Assembly: GCF_004136015.1 (NCBI RefSeq)
Contig: NZ_CP024866.1
Coordinates: 4,785,192-4,849,191, forward strand
Length of the DNA: 64,000 nt
DNA from: Pseudomonas sp. ACM7
Lineage (GTDB): Bacteria > Pseudomonadota > Gammaproteobacteria > Pseudomonadales > Pseudomonadaceae
Direction: 5' to 3'
How positions within the stretch are numbered: position 1 is the stretch's first letter; every line of letters begins with the position of its first letter. Under the pieces are notes generated by a model, which saw nothing but the letters and a program-made list of their open reading frames with translations, was not told the origin of the DNA and searched no databases. A program made the position numbers and the translations under genes. Shown in pieces: positions 1-7,938 of this stretch.

Positions 1-1
1 G

Positions 2-535
2 GGCAAGTTCACCGAGTTCGGCGGCATGATCATTGATGGTTTGGTCAATGGCATCAGCAATGCCTTAGGTGCCGCCAAAGAAGCTGTCGTCGGTGTCGGG
101 ACTTCGGTCAAAGGCTGGTTTACCGAGACGCTCGGCATCCAGTCTCCAAGCCGAGTGTTCATGGGCTATGGCGCCAACATCAGCGAAGGCGCCGCTATTG
201 GTATCAGTGCGCAGTCAGATCTGGTCCGAAAAGCGGCACTGGGCATGGCTGAACAATCGGGTGTCGACCTTGCGTCGCCGAATCCGGCTGATGTCTCCAG
301 GGCGAGCATGATGGGGAACGCTGGAGGCGCATCTGCTGGAATGGGTTCCGGCATGGGCGGCGGCCCAAGCTTCACTTTCTCCCCGCAAATCAACGTACCT
401 GGTGGTGCGGAAATACAGCAGCAAGTTCAACAAGGGCTGCAGGCCGGCTATGTCGAATTCACGCGGATGATGGATCGCTACATGCACGACAAGCGCCGCC
501 GTAGCTATGGCCCATCTGATGAGGGGATCGCCTGA
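2..535 (+). CDS. phage tail tape-measure protein, C-terminal part (cut by window start)
   Basis: The reading frame is open from base 2, so only the last 177 residues are visible. They look like the C-terminal tail of a P2-type tape-measure protein: a small-residue-rich segment, then a motif of the type WFTETLGIQSPSRVFMGYG, which is common near the ends of tape-measure proteins, then a Gly/Met-rich stretch and a charged end. Tape-measure proteins fix tail length and leave the tube at injection. The stop codon overlaps the next ATG by one base, so translation of gpU is probably coupled. An internal ATG at base 26 is in frame but is unlikely to be the true start, because the similarity-like pattern continues upstream of it. 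Confidence 0.8.
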   Translation, partial: GKFTEFGGMIIDGLVNGISNALGAAKEAVVGVGTSVKGWFTETLGIQSPSRVFMGYGANISEGAAIGISAQSDLVRKAALGMAEQSGVDLASPNPADVSRASMMGNAGGASAGMGSGMGGGPSFTFSPQINVPGGAEIQQQVQQGLQAGYVEFTRMMDRYMHDKRRRSYGPSDEGIA

Positions 536-1416
536 TGTTTGCAATCCTGGGTGATATCGAATTCACCGTGGCCGGTGGCATCAGCGGTATGGAGCAAAGC
601 GGATCGGCCGACTGGGCAGAGCACGCACGTATCCAGGGGAAACCTTTGCTGGAGTGGATCGGTGAAGGTCTGGATGAGTGCAACCTGACCATCGAGCTGC
701 ACCCGGTCCTGGGCGATCCCGAGGAGCGGTTGCGAACCCTGCGCCTGGCCAAGAGCAAACATGAGCCTCTGGCCTTTGTGATGGGAAGCGGCGAGTACCT
801 CGGTGCCTACGTCATCACTAACATCTCCAATGCCATCCGCCGCTCAACGGCCGTGGGCCAGATCAAGGCTGCCACTGTTCAGTTAAGCCTGAAGGAATAC
901 ACTGGGGCATTCACTCGTAAGGTCGCTCGGCCGGGACTGCTCGATTCGGCCTTAAATGGCACAACGGCGGCGGCTGCTGGTAAGCCCGGACTAATCTCGC
1001 GGCTGATGCCATCCCCCAGTACTGTCCAGGCGGTGATTGGTCATGCGAAAACAGCCGGGAACATCCTGAAGGCAGGCCAGAACCTGTATGAAACGGTCAA
1101 GAGCGGCAACGCCTCGATGATCCTCGGTCAAGTTCCGCAATTGCTGGGTGTTACGGCCAGGGCCATTGGACCGCTTCAAGGACTGACGTCAGTGGCCGGG
1201 TTGCTTGATGACGGCGCCGATCTGTCGCGTCTAGGTGAGGACGTATTGGGCAGTGTGATGGGTGCTCGATCAGCCCTCAACCCGGTCGACCTGGGCAACA
1301 TCGTCGACCGGTTCTCCGCGTCCCGCGAGTCGCTTGGCCAGGCGCTCACCACAATGGACGGCTCCCGCATCCGTTTGGCAGGGTTGGCGGCGCAAGTCTT
1401 GACCAGGAGGGCTTAA
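535..1416 (+). CDS. phage tail protein, GpU family with long C-terminal extension
   Basis: The first ~130 of 293 residues resemble the P2 GpU tail-completion family (FAILGDIEF start, later LGAYVITNISN). GpU caps the top of the contractile tail in P2-like particles. P2 GpU is roughly half this length. The remaining ~160 residues form a helical, Ala/Gly/Leu-rich extension that I cannot assign. The gene overlaps the preceding stop by one base and the following gpX start by one base, so it sits in a tight tail operon. The family call is by pattern recognition; the tail-terminator role is inferred from the family. Confidence 0.75.
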   Translation: MFAILGDIEFTVAGGISGMEQSGSADWAEHARIQGKPLLEWIGEGLDECNLTIELHPVLGDPEERLRTLRLAKSKHEPLAFVMGSGEYLGAYVITNISNAIRRSTAVGQIKAATVQLSLKEYTGAFTRKVARPGLLDSALNGTTAAAAGKPGLISRLMPSPSTVQAVIGHAKTAGNILKAGQNLYETVKSGNASMILGQVPQLLGVTARAIGPLQGLTSVAGLLDDGADLSRLGEDVLGSVMGARSALNPVDLGNIVDRFSASRESLGQALTTMDGSRIRLAGLAAQVLTRRA

Positions 1417-1622
1417 TGTTTATTCCCCATATCACCACCGATGGCGAGCGTTGGGACCAGTTGGCATGGCGATACTACGGTGATGCTCATCGGTATTTGC
1501 CGATCGTAGAGGCCAACTCCCATGTGCCGATTACCGCCGCTTTACCAGCAGGTTTGACCTTGGCCATTCCCGTACTTGAACCCGTGGCCACCACTGAGGA
1601 TCTTCCACCATGGATGCGATGA
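1416..1622 (+). CDS. phage tail protein X (GpX, LysM-like)
   Basis: This 68-residue protein has the typical GpX pattern: DGERWDQLAWRYYGD near the start, a central IVEANSH, and an IPVLEP end, a small LysM-like fold. In P2-like phages GpX is an essential small tail protein. A perfect AGGAGG ribosome site at 1405-1410 precedes the ATG, which overlaps the gpU stop by one base. Its 3' end overlaps the start of gpD by 13 bases. Length agrees with the family. Confidence 0.85.
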   Translation: MFIPHITTDGERWDQLAWRYYGDAHRYLPIVEANSHVPITAALPAGLTLAIPVLEPVATTEDLPPWMR

Positions 1623-2719
1623 TCCCCAAGCAAGTACCGGAAGCTCGCTTCGTGCTGGCCTATCAGCAGAGCAACATCACCCGAAACGTCAGCCAGCACT
1701 TGATCTCTTTGTCTTACACCGACTATCTCACAGGCCAGGCTGACAGTCTGGAGGTCGAACTGGAGGACACCGAGGGTAAGTGGCGTGATGGCTGGTATCC
1801 AGGGCATGGCGACAGCTTGACCCTGTCCATTGGCTGGGAAGGCGAGCCGCTACGCGCCCTTGGCCGGTTTGAGATCGATGAGGTAGAGCTTAATTGCCCG
1901 CCCTCGACGATCACCATTCATGGCTTGGCCACCGGTATTAAGGCGGCATTGCGGACCACCGAACACCACGCTTATGAAAACACCACCCTGGATGCCGTGG
2001 CCAAGCAGATCGCGGCACGTCAGGGGCTGGAGCTGATCGGCAGTATTGAGCCGATCAAGCTCGACCGGCTGACTCAGCAGGAGTCCGATCTGACCTTCCT
2101 GCGCAACTTGGCAGCCGAATATGACTACGCTTTCAAGGTGACCGGCAACCGTATGGTCTTTCATGCCATCAGTGAGTTGGCCAAGGGCGCCCCGGTGGCA
2201 ACGCTGGTGCTCCAGGACTTAACCAGTGTGAACTTGCGCGATCAGATCAAAAGCGTCCCTCAAGCCATCGAGGTAAAGCACAAAGAACCCGCAAAGAAGA
2301 AACTGATTGCCTACAAAATCGAAAATGGTGAAACCGTCGCGGTGCCCAGCAGCGTGAGCAAGGCGACCACCAGCGGTGATACCAAAAAGAGCCGCAAGCG
2401 CAGTGCCTCCGCCGAAGAGTCCAAGGCCAAAGCCAAAGCGGACCTGGCCAAGGCTAACCGCGAACGCACTACCGGCAGTTGGGGCGCGATGGGTCGGCCG
2501 AACCTGCTCAGCGGCAATGTGGTGACCTTGGTAGCGGCGGGTAAACTCGGCGGGAACTACCTGATCACATCTTCACAACACCGGATGACTCGCAGTGGTT
2601 ACACCGTGGAAAAGTCAGTCTGCCGCATCTCGGCACCCTCGATCACATTGACCCAAGAGAGCACCAAGCCGGACCTGGCTTTAACAACCTACGGCATTCA
2701 GCAAGAAGTGGTGGCGTGA
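1610..2719 (+). CDS. phage late control / baseplate hub protein GpD
   Basis: The 369 residues match the P2 GpD family, which is structurally the hub of the baseplate (equivalent to T4 gp27 and Mu gp44). The N-terminal half carries the DSLEVELEDTEGKW and SLTLSIGWEGEPLRALGRFEIDEVE patterns. Around residues 245-295 lies a Lys/Ala/Glu-rich charged insert, followed by the conserved GNVVTLVAAGKLGGNYLI region. A GAGGA ribosome site at 1596-1600 supports the ATG at 1610, which overlaps gpX. Position between gpX and the spike gene fits a hub. Confidence 0.85.
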   Translation: MDAMIPKQVPEARFVLAYQQSNITRNVSQHLISLSYTDYLTGQADSLEVELEDTEGKWRDGWYPGHGDSLTLSIGWEGEPLRALGRFEIDEVELNCPPSTITIHGLATGIKAALRTTEHHAYENTTLDAVAKQIAARQGLELIGSIEPIKLDRLTQQESDLTFLRNLAAEYDYAFKVTGNRMVFHAISELAKGAPVATLVLQDLTSVNLRDQIKSVPQAIEVKHKEPAKKKLIAYKIENGETVAVPSSVSKATTSGDTKKSRKRSASAEESKAKAKADLAKANRERTTGSWGAMGRPNLLSGNVVTLVAAGKLGGNYLITSSQHRMTRSGYTVEKSVCRISAPSITLTQESTKPDLALTTYGIQQEVVA

Positions 2720-2737
2720 CAATGGGGAGCCAAACTG

Positions 2738-3289
2738 ATGGGTGTTGAGTTGGAGTACGGTGAAGTCAGCGCCGTGGATCACCTGACTTGTCGCATCCGA
2801 GTGCGTCTGGATGACCGCGATGGGGTTGAGAGCTACTGGCTCAACGTGCCCCAACGCAACACACAGGGCACGAAGCGGCGGCCTTTGATGCCAGAGCTGA
2901 ATGAACAGGTCGCCGTGTTGCTGGACTCTGATGGCGTGGGCGGTGTTTACCTGGGCGGAATCTACTCATCGGCCGAACCGCCGCCGGTTGTCGATGAAGA
3001 CACTGACTATGTGCGCTTCAGTGATGGAACTGTCTCGACATACGACCGTGCGGCCGGGGTAATGACGTTGGACAACGTCGGGGCTTTGCTTTTGAAGTGC
3101 GGCCGGAACATCACCGTTGAATCGGGTGAACCGGTGTTGGTGAAGGCACCGTCAGCAACGTTGCACATACCGCAGGTCACCTTGAATGGAAACCTGAAGT
3201 TGAACGGCAACCTGATGGTAGATGGCAACGTCAATGCAACAGGTACGGTCATGGATGGCGGTGGAAACTCAAACCATCACACCCACTAG
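2738..3289 (+). CDS. phage baseplate assembly protein V (tail spike)
   Basis: This 183-residue protein has an OB-fold-like N-terminus (YGEVSAVDHLTCRIRVRLDDRDG) and a repetitive beta-helical C-terminus (LNGNLKLNGNLMVDGN) ending in HHTH. An HxH motif at the very end is the iron-binding tip of P2 GpV and Mu gp45 spikes, which pierce the outer membrane. A GGGGAG ribosome site lies about nine bases before the ATG. The gene follows gpD directly. The gpV-to-gpW gap (3290-3344) holds nothing I recognise. Confidence 0.85.
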   Translation: MGVELEYGEVSAVDHLTCRIRVRLDDRDGVESYWLNVPQRNTQGTKRRPLMPELNEQVAVLLDSDGVGGVYLGGIYSSAEPPPVVDEDTDYVRFSDGTVSTYDRAAGVMTLDNVGALLLKCGRNITVESGEPVLVKAPSATLHIPQVTLNGNLKLNGNLMVDGNVNATGTVMDGGGNSNHHTH

Positions 3290-3344
3290 CTCTCTTTAAA
3301 CTCGATTAAAAGCCTCACCGTCCACTCCCTCGCATCATGGGTGC

Positions 3345-3722
3345 ATGACGACACCCATTCCCTACACCAGCATCACCGCCGCCCACTGGCAGCCTGCCCT
3401 CGGAACATCCGGCGAGGTGGTCGAGGGCCTGCGCGATATCGACCAAGCCATCCGCATTGTCCTTACTACACCCAAGGGCAGTGACGCTCATCGGCCGGAC
3501 TTCGGCAGTGATCTTCATTTATATATCGACTGGCCCGTCAACCGTGTTACCCCGCACCTGGTGCGTGAAGCGGTCGACGCTATCCGTCGCTGGGAGACCC
3601 GAGTCTCAGTCGTCCAGATACTGGTGCGCATTGAAGACTCGCGCATCATTTTGCGCGTGCAGTGGCGGGTTGCGGATGGTGTCGCCCAGATGACAGAGGT
3701 GCCCTATGCGCGAGCTGCCTAA
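3345..3722 (+). CDS. phage baseplate assembly protein W (gp25-like)
   Basis: The 125 residues match the GpW/gp25 baseplate wedge family, visible as the core GLRDIDQAIRIVLTTPKGSD followed by RPDFGSDLHLYIDWPVN. These small proteins join the sheath to the baseplate and trigger contraction. The 3' end overlaps gpJ by 17 bases. Length and position between the spike and gpJ fit a contractile-tail baseplate block. Confidence 0.85.
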   Translation: MTTPIPYTSITAAHWQPALGTSGEVVEGLRDIDQAIRIVLTTPKGSDAHRPDFGSDLHLYIDWPVNRVTPHLVREAVDAIRRWETRVSVVQILVRIEDSRIILRVQWRVADGVAQMTEVPYARAA

Positions 3723-4827
3723 GCCAATATTCATCCAGATTGATCCGGCTGCAACTGAGGCGGATCTGATCGCAAGGTACGAGGCGAAGGCGAACAAAAC
3801 ACTTTATCCAGCCCAAGTTGAGCGGCTGTATATCGACCAAATCGCCTACGCCGTGACCCGTCTGCAGATGGGTATTCAGAATGCGGGTGAGCAACTGCTG
3901 GTTCGGTTTGCGAAAGGACCAATCCTTGACTACCTCGGTGAGTTGGTCGCCACACCTAGACTGTTGGCGGTGTCTGCGCGTTGTGCGCTTCGATTCAGCA
4001 TGCCAGCGGCAGTGCAGCAGCCCTTACTCATTCGGGCCGGAACTCGCGTCAGTACCCAGGACGCCAAGCTCGCCTTTCTCACTGACCAAGACGTCATCAT
4101 CCCCGTTGGCCAGGCCCAGATCAGCGTGACGGCAACCTGTCTGACCGCTGGTGAGCTTGGCAATGGCTGGGCTGTGGGCCAAATCAGCAGTATTGGTAAT
4201 CCGCCTGCATCTGGACTGACTGCGACAAACACCATTGTCACGGCGGATGGTGCCGAGGACGAAGAAGACGACCGCTATCGCGAGCGGATCATCCTGGCAC
4301 CCGAAGCCTTCAGCAATGCCGGTAGCCGTGGAGCTTATCGTTACCACGCCCTGGCCGTGCATCAGTCGATCGTAGACGTTGCCGTTCATGGACCGGATGA
4401 AGGGCAACCGGATGGTCATGTTGCGCTATTCCCTCTGACCGACGCAGGCCTGCCCTCGGCGGATCTGCTGCAACGGGTCAAAGACCAGGTCAGTGGCGAA
4501 AAGCTGCGCCCCCTGTGCGATACGGTTCATGCCTATCCACCAACCGAAGTCACCTACCAGATCAAGGCTCGCATTACCTTTTACGACACGGCAGATCGTA
4601 TTGAAGCTATGAAGGATGCCAAAGTTGCGGCCGAGGCTTATGCCGTTGAACGCCGTGCAGGTCTCGGTCGCGATATTGTCCAAGAACAACTGACCGCGCT
4701 GCTGCAGGTGAATGGCGTCTATCGGGCTGATCTGGAGTTCCCGAGCGCTCTGCGTGAATTGGTCGGTAACGAGTGGGCTAACTGCACCTCGATCCAGCTG
4801 GTCGACGCAGGTATGGCACATGGCTGA
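3706..4827 (+). CDS. phage baseplate assembly protein J
   Basis: At 373 residues this belongs to the GpJ / Mu gp47 baseplate family. The visible pattern includes GELGNGWAVGQISSI and a central acidic EDEEDDRYRERI followed by SNAGSRGAYRYHALAV. The family forms the periphery of the baseplate wedge. An AGAGGTG ribosome site lies inside gpW just before the ATG, and the 3' end overlaps gpI by eight bases, so gpW, gpJ and gpI are probably translated as a coupled set. Confidence 0.85.
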   Translation: MRELPKPIFIQIDPAATEADLIARYEAKANKTLYPAQVERLYIDQIAYAVTRLQMGIQNAGEQLLVRFAKGPILDYLGELVATPRLLAVSARCALRFSMPAAVQQPLLIRAGTRVSTQDAKLAFLTDQDVIIPVGQAQISVTATCLTAGELGNGWAVGQISSIGNPPASGLTATNTIVTADGAEDEEDDRYRERIILAPEAFSNAGSRGAYRYHALAVHQSIVDVAVHGPDEGQPDGHVALFPLTDAGLPSADLLQRVKDQVSGEKLRPLCDTVHAYPPTEVTYQIKARITFYDTADRIEAMKDAKVAAEAYAVERRAGLGRDIVQEQLTALLQVNGVYRADLEFPSALRELVGNEWANCTSIQLVDAGMAHG

Positions 4828-5401
4828 CCAGCAGCTACCACCAGCCTTGGCGGGTGACGAACGTTTTGCTCTGCTGTGCGAGCTGCTCAATGAGACGCTG
4901 GACGGCCTCGATATTGACGCAATGTTGGTTTACCTGGTTGACCTGGTGAAGCCTCAGTTATTACCGACCTTGGCAGAGCAGTTCTCTCTCCTCGATGAGG
5001 CCGCCTGGATGCTGGCCGAGTCGGAGGACGCTAAACGCAGCCTGATCAAGAACTCTGCTCAGCTGCATCGCTACAAAGGCACGCCCTGGGCAATCCGCGA
5101 AGTCATACGTCTGCTCGGCTTCGGCGAGGTGACGCTTCAGGAAGGCTTGGGGAACCAGGTGCGTGATGGTTCCATCACCAGGGATGGGAGCCATGTCCAC
5201 GGAGATCCTTCTGCATGGCCGCTTTATAGGGTCTTCCTTGAGCGAGCCATCACCAATGACCAAGCTGCGCTTTTGCGCCGCCTTCTTCTTTCCGTCGCTC
5301 CGGCTCGCTGCCGGCTGGTGTCGCTCGACTATCAGTCGGTCGCTATCAGGCATAACGGCTTCGCTCGCCGCGACGGCCAATACAACCATGGGAGCAGCTA
5401 A
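4820..5401 (+). CDS. phage tail protein I
   Basis: The frame extends further upstream, but the ATG at 4820, inside the last codons of gpJ, gives the expected 193-residue GpI start (MADQQLPPALAGDERFALL). The pattern RYKGTPWAIREVIRLLGFGE is characteristic of the GpI / Mu gp48 family, a baseplate component that attaches the fibre. The stop overlaps the fibre gene start by one base. Confidence 0.82.
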   Translation: MADQQLPPALAGDERFALLCELLNETLDGLDIDAMLVYLVDLVKPQLLPTLAEQFSLLDEAAWMLAESEDAKRSLIKNSAQLHRYKGTPWAIREVIRLLGFGEVTLQEGLGNQVRDGSITRDGSHVHGDPSAWPLYRVFLERAITNDQAALLRRLLLSVAPARCRLVSLDYQSVAIRHNGFARRDGQYNHGSS

Positions 5402-6339
5402 TGGCCGATCTACCTGAAATAGCCGAATGGACAACGGGCATTTACCAGCTTGAAACATCCGACCCCGTATTGGGCGGCCCGGAAGGTATCGACAACCTAC
5501 AAGGCAAACAGCTGGCCAACCGAACCGCTTACCTCAAACAGCATATAGGCGCTCTGGAGTCTGGCGATACGGCCTCGGGCAAGGCCAGTGTTCTGGCGAC
5601 TGCCCGCACGATTTCGTTGACCGGTGATGGGACTTGGTCGGTTTCTTTTGATGGCAGCGGTAATGTGTCCGCAGGGTTCACCCTATCCAATATCGGCGTC
5701 GTTGCGGGTACCTACGGCAAAGTCACTGTCAACGCCAAGGGATTGGTTACGGCTGGGTCCAGTCTCGCGGCAGGTGACATACCCTTGTTGGACTGGTCGA
5801 AAATCACCACTGGACGGCCAACCACTCTTGACGGCTATGGGATTGGTCTGCCGTCCCAGCTGCAGGCAGAAACCGGAACTGATAACACCTTGCCCATGAC
5901 TCCGTTGCGTGTTTTTCAAGCCATCGCAAAGGTCATCACCCAGGCTACAGAGGGAGCGTTTGGATGGTTAAAGATTGCTACGCAGAGCCAGGTTGTCGCG
6001 GGTACCGATGATACTGCCGCCGTTACCTCAAAAAAGCTCAGAGCAGGATTCGTTCTCTATTGGTCAGCTCCGACGGGTGCGGGGTACATCGCCCTTCCAA
6101 CCTGGCTAGGGGGATACATCATTCAAACTGGCCAAGTGAACTCGGCAGTAGATGACGTCATTACCATTCTTCCAACCGCCTTCCCCAACACCTTCATGCA
6201 GGTGATGGTCTGTAACGGATACACGGCAGGGTCGGGATCCATTGGGTATCTGGCAGCTTCAGCTAGGGATGCGTCCTCAATAGTGTCAAGAGGATCAAGC
6301 GCATCACTTGGGGCTCGATACATTGCAATCGGAAAATGA
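5401..6339 (+). CDS. phage tail fibre protein (GpH-like)
   Basis: A 312-residue fibre. The N-terminus (IAEWTTGIYQLETSDPVLGGPEGIDNLQGKQLANRTAYLKQHI, given as a pattern in its parts: YQLETSDPVLGG, LQGKQLANRTAYLK) is the baseplate-attachment module seen in many Pseudomonas P2-like fibres and R-type pyocins. The middle is Gly/Thr/Ser-rich. The end (RYIAIGK) resembles fibre tips. The 3' third looks less GC-rich than the baseplate genes, as is usual for receptor-binding regions that are swapped between phages. It is short compared with many fibres. The next gene is its likely chaperone. Confidence 0.78.
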   Translation: MADLPEIAEWTTGIYQLETSDPVLGGPEGIDNLQGKQLANRTAYLKQHIGALESGDTASGKASVLATARTISLTGDGTWSVSFDGSGNVSAGFTLSNIGVVAGTYGKVTVNAKGLVTAGSSLAAGDIPLLDWSKITTGRPTTLDGYGIGLPSQLQAETGTDNTLPMTPLRVFQAIAKVITQATEGAFGWLKIATQSQVVAGTDDTAAVTSKKLRAGFVLYWSAPTGAGYIALPTWLGGYIIQTGQVNSAVDDVITILPTAFPNTFMQVMVCNGYTAGSGSIGYLAASARDASSIVSRGSSASLGARYIAIGK

Positions 6340-6347
6340 GGTTCTAA

Positions 6348-6779
6348 ATGAAGATTTATTGGAGTTCTGAAACGGGTGGTTTCTATGACTCAAGAATCAA
6401 CAGCGCTTTGCCCGCTGGATCGATAGAAATTACTAGCGAGTATCGCGAATTGCTCATTAAAGGCATGCAGGAAAAGCGTGTGGTGGTAGCAACCGCTGAC
6501 GGTTATCCGGTTCTACAAGCCCCTCCACCCCCAACTGCTGAACAAGTCGCGATGGTCGAGCGCGCATGGCGAGATGAAGCGCTGGATGGCATTAAATGGC
6601 TCCGAGATCGTCATCGTGACGAGCAGGACATGGGCTTGCCCACGACTCTTGGAGTAACCCAATTCTCTGAGCTTCTAAGCTATATGCAAGCACTACGTAG
6701 CTGGCCGCAATCGCCTGAGTTTCCCAACGTAGAGGGCCGACCTGTGCCCCAGCAATGGATTGTCGACCAAGCGTCCTAG
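6348..6779 (+). CDS. tail fibre assembly chaperone (Tfa-like)
   Basis: The 143 residues follow the fibre gene after eight bases. The N-terminus (YWSSETGGFYDSRIN) and the C-terminal block (WLRDRHRDEQDMGLPTTLG, then FSELLSYMQALRSWP) are typical of Pseudomonas tail-fibre assembly / tail assembly chaperone proteins. These help the fibre fold and trimerise and usually travel with their own fibre. The role is inferred from family and position. Confidence 0.75.
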   Translation: MKIYWSSETGGFYDSRINSALPAGSIEITSEYRELLIKGMQEKRVVVATADGYPVLQAPPPPTAEQVAMVERAWRDEALDGIKWLRDRHRDEQDMGLPTTLGVTQFSELLSYMQALRSWPQSPEFPNVEGRPVPQQWIVDQAS

Positions 6780-6816
6780 CGACCTGTGAGAAGCGATTAG
6801 CTCTAGAAAGAGGGCT

Positions 6817-6848
6817 GTCAGCTCAAGTGTTCGAGCACTTGAGCTGAC
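6817..6848. repeat. 13-bp perfect inverted repeat upstream of com
   Basis: Arms 6817-6829 and 6836-6848 (GTCAGCTCAAGTG and its exact complement) flank a six-base spacer, TTCGAG. There is no T-run on either side, so it is a poor intrinsic terminator. It lies 37 bases after the fibre chaperone and 93 bases before the com start, so it could be a processing hairpin, a weak terminator of the tail operon, or an operator for com-dam. Confidence 0.6.
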
Positions 6849-6941
6849 CGCCAACCAGCAGACGAATCCTGCAAGCCAGCCAAGGCCCTCTGCTCACGCG
6901 CGAGCGGCAGGGAGCCTACCAGAAGCCCAAAAGGTTTGCAG

Positions 6942-7136
6942 ATGATGCAAGAAATACGTTGTGGGCACTGCGGTCGGAAGTTGGCCGCAGTGCATGGTTT
7001 TATTGAATTACAAATCAAGTGTCCGCGTTGTCGAACACTCAATCACCTGAAGGCCGAGAGCCTCCTGACACCGCCGTTGAGCGCACCAAGCCATCAGGAG
7101 GCACCATGTACGCACAACCGATCATCCCTTGGATAG
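6942..7136 (+). CDS. com: Com-like zinc-finger translational regulator
   Basis: A 64-residue protein with the Com signature: IRCGHCGRKL near the start and IKCPRCRTLN about 20 residues later, giving four cysteines (7, 10, 27, 30 from the ATG at 6942) for one zinc ion. In phage Mu, Com binds the mom mRNA and allows its translation. A TTG at 6936 and a second ATG at 6945 are alternative starts; the AAAAGG at 6929-6934 favours 6942. The last ~10 codons overlap the start of the methylase gene, the same kind of overlap that com and mom show in Mu. Here the downstream partner is a methylase rather than Mom. Confidence 0.8.
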   Translation: MMQEIRCGHCGRKLAAVHGFIELQIKCPRCRTLNHLKAESLLTPPLSAPSHQEAPCTHNRSSLG

Positions 7137-7900
7137 GCGGCAAACGCCGCCTCGCCGACCGGATTTTCCCACTGTTTCCAGCTCATAGCTGCTACGTCGA
7201 ACCGTTTGCCGGAGGTGCTGCGCTGTTCTTCCTCCGGCCAGTGCCGGCCGAGGTGGAGGTGCTCAATGACGTCAACGGTGACCTGATCAATCTTTACCGT
7301 GTCGTTCAGAACCACCTGGAGGAGTTCGTCAGGCAGTTTAAATGGGCTTTATCGAGCCGCCAGGTGTTCAAGTGGCTGCAGATGACCCGACCGGAGACAC
7401 TCACCGATATACAGCGGGCAGCTAGGTTCTATTACCTGCAGCAGTCGGCCTTCGGTGCCCGTGTAAACGGCCAAAGCTACGGCACCGCCACGACCACACC
7501 ACCAGGCCTCAACTTGCTGCGACTAGAAGAAACCCTATCAGCTGCTCACCTTCGGTTGAGCAGCACCTATATAGAACACCTGAGCTGGTACGAGGTGATG
7601 AAGAAGTACGACCGCGAACACACGCTGTTCTATTGCGACCCGCCGTACTGGCAGACCGAGGGCTACAGTGTACCGTTCGAATTTGATCAGTACGAGTTGA
7701 TGGCCAAGCTCCTGGGCGAGATCAAAGGCAAGGCCATCATCAGCCTCAACGATCACCCAGATATTCGCAGAGTTTTTGCCGGCTATCACATGGAGACAAC
7801 CGACATTAAGTACACCGTTGGCGGTGGGAAAGGGAGCGAGGCGAAGGAGGTACTGATATTCAGCTGGGACATTCAGGCCGAACCGGCCGGCCTGTTTTGA
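7106..7900 (+). CDS. D12-class DNA adenine N6-methyltransferase
   Basis: The 264-residue frame from the ATG at 7106 (AGGAGG at 7096-7101) has the alpha-class (Dam-like) layout: an N-terminal IPWIGGKRRLADRI and PFAGGAALFF for AdoMet binding around residues 6-42, and the catalytic DPPY at 178-181. It would methylate adenine in a short DNA site, as phage Dam enzymes do to evade host restriction. The frame is open upstream to 7019, but the ribosome site and conserved start favour 7106. It overlaps com by 31 bases, so translation is probably coupled or Com-dependent. It is the last prophage-type gene; only 38 bases separate its stop from the convergent rhs stop. Confidence 0.85.
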   Translation: MYAQPIIPWIGGKRRLADRIFPLFPAHSCYVEPFAGGAALFFLRPVPAEVEVLNDVNGDLINLYRVVQNHLEEFVRQFKWALSSRQVFKWLQMTRPETLTDIQRAARFYYLQQSAFGARVNGQSYGTATTTPPGLNLLRLEETLSAAHLRLSSTYIEHLSWYEVMKKYDREHTLFYCDPPYWQTEGYSVPFEFDQYELMAKLLGEIKGKAIISLNDHPDIRRVFAGYHMETTDIKYTVGGGKGSEAKEVLIFSWDIQAEPAGLF

Positions 7901-7938
7901 AATTCTATTGCAAAGGGTGCAAATGAACCTGAAGCTAT

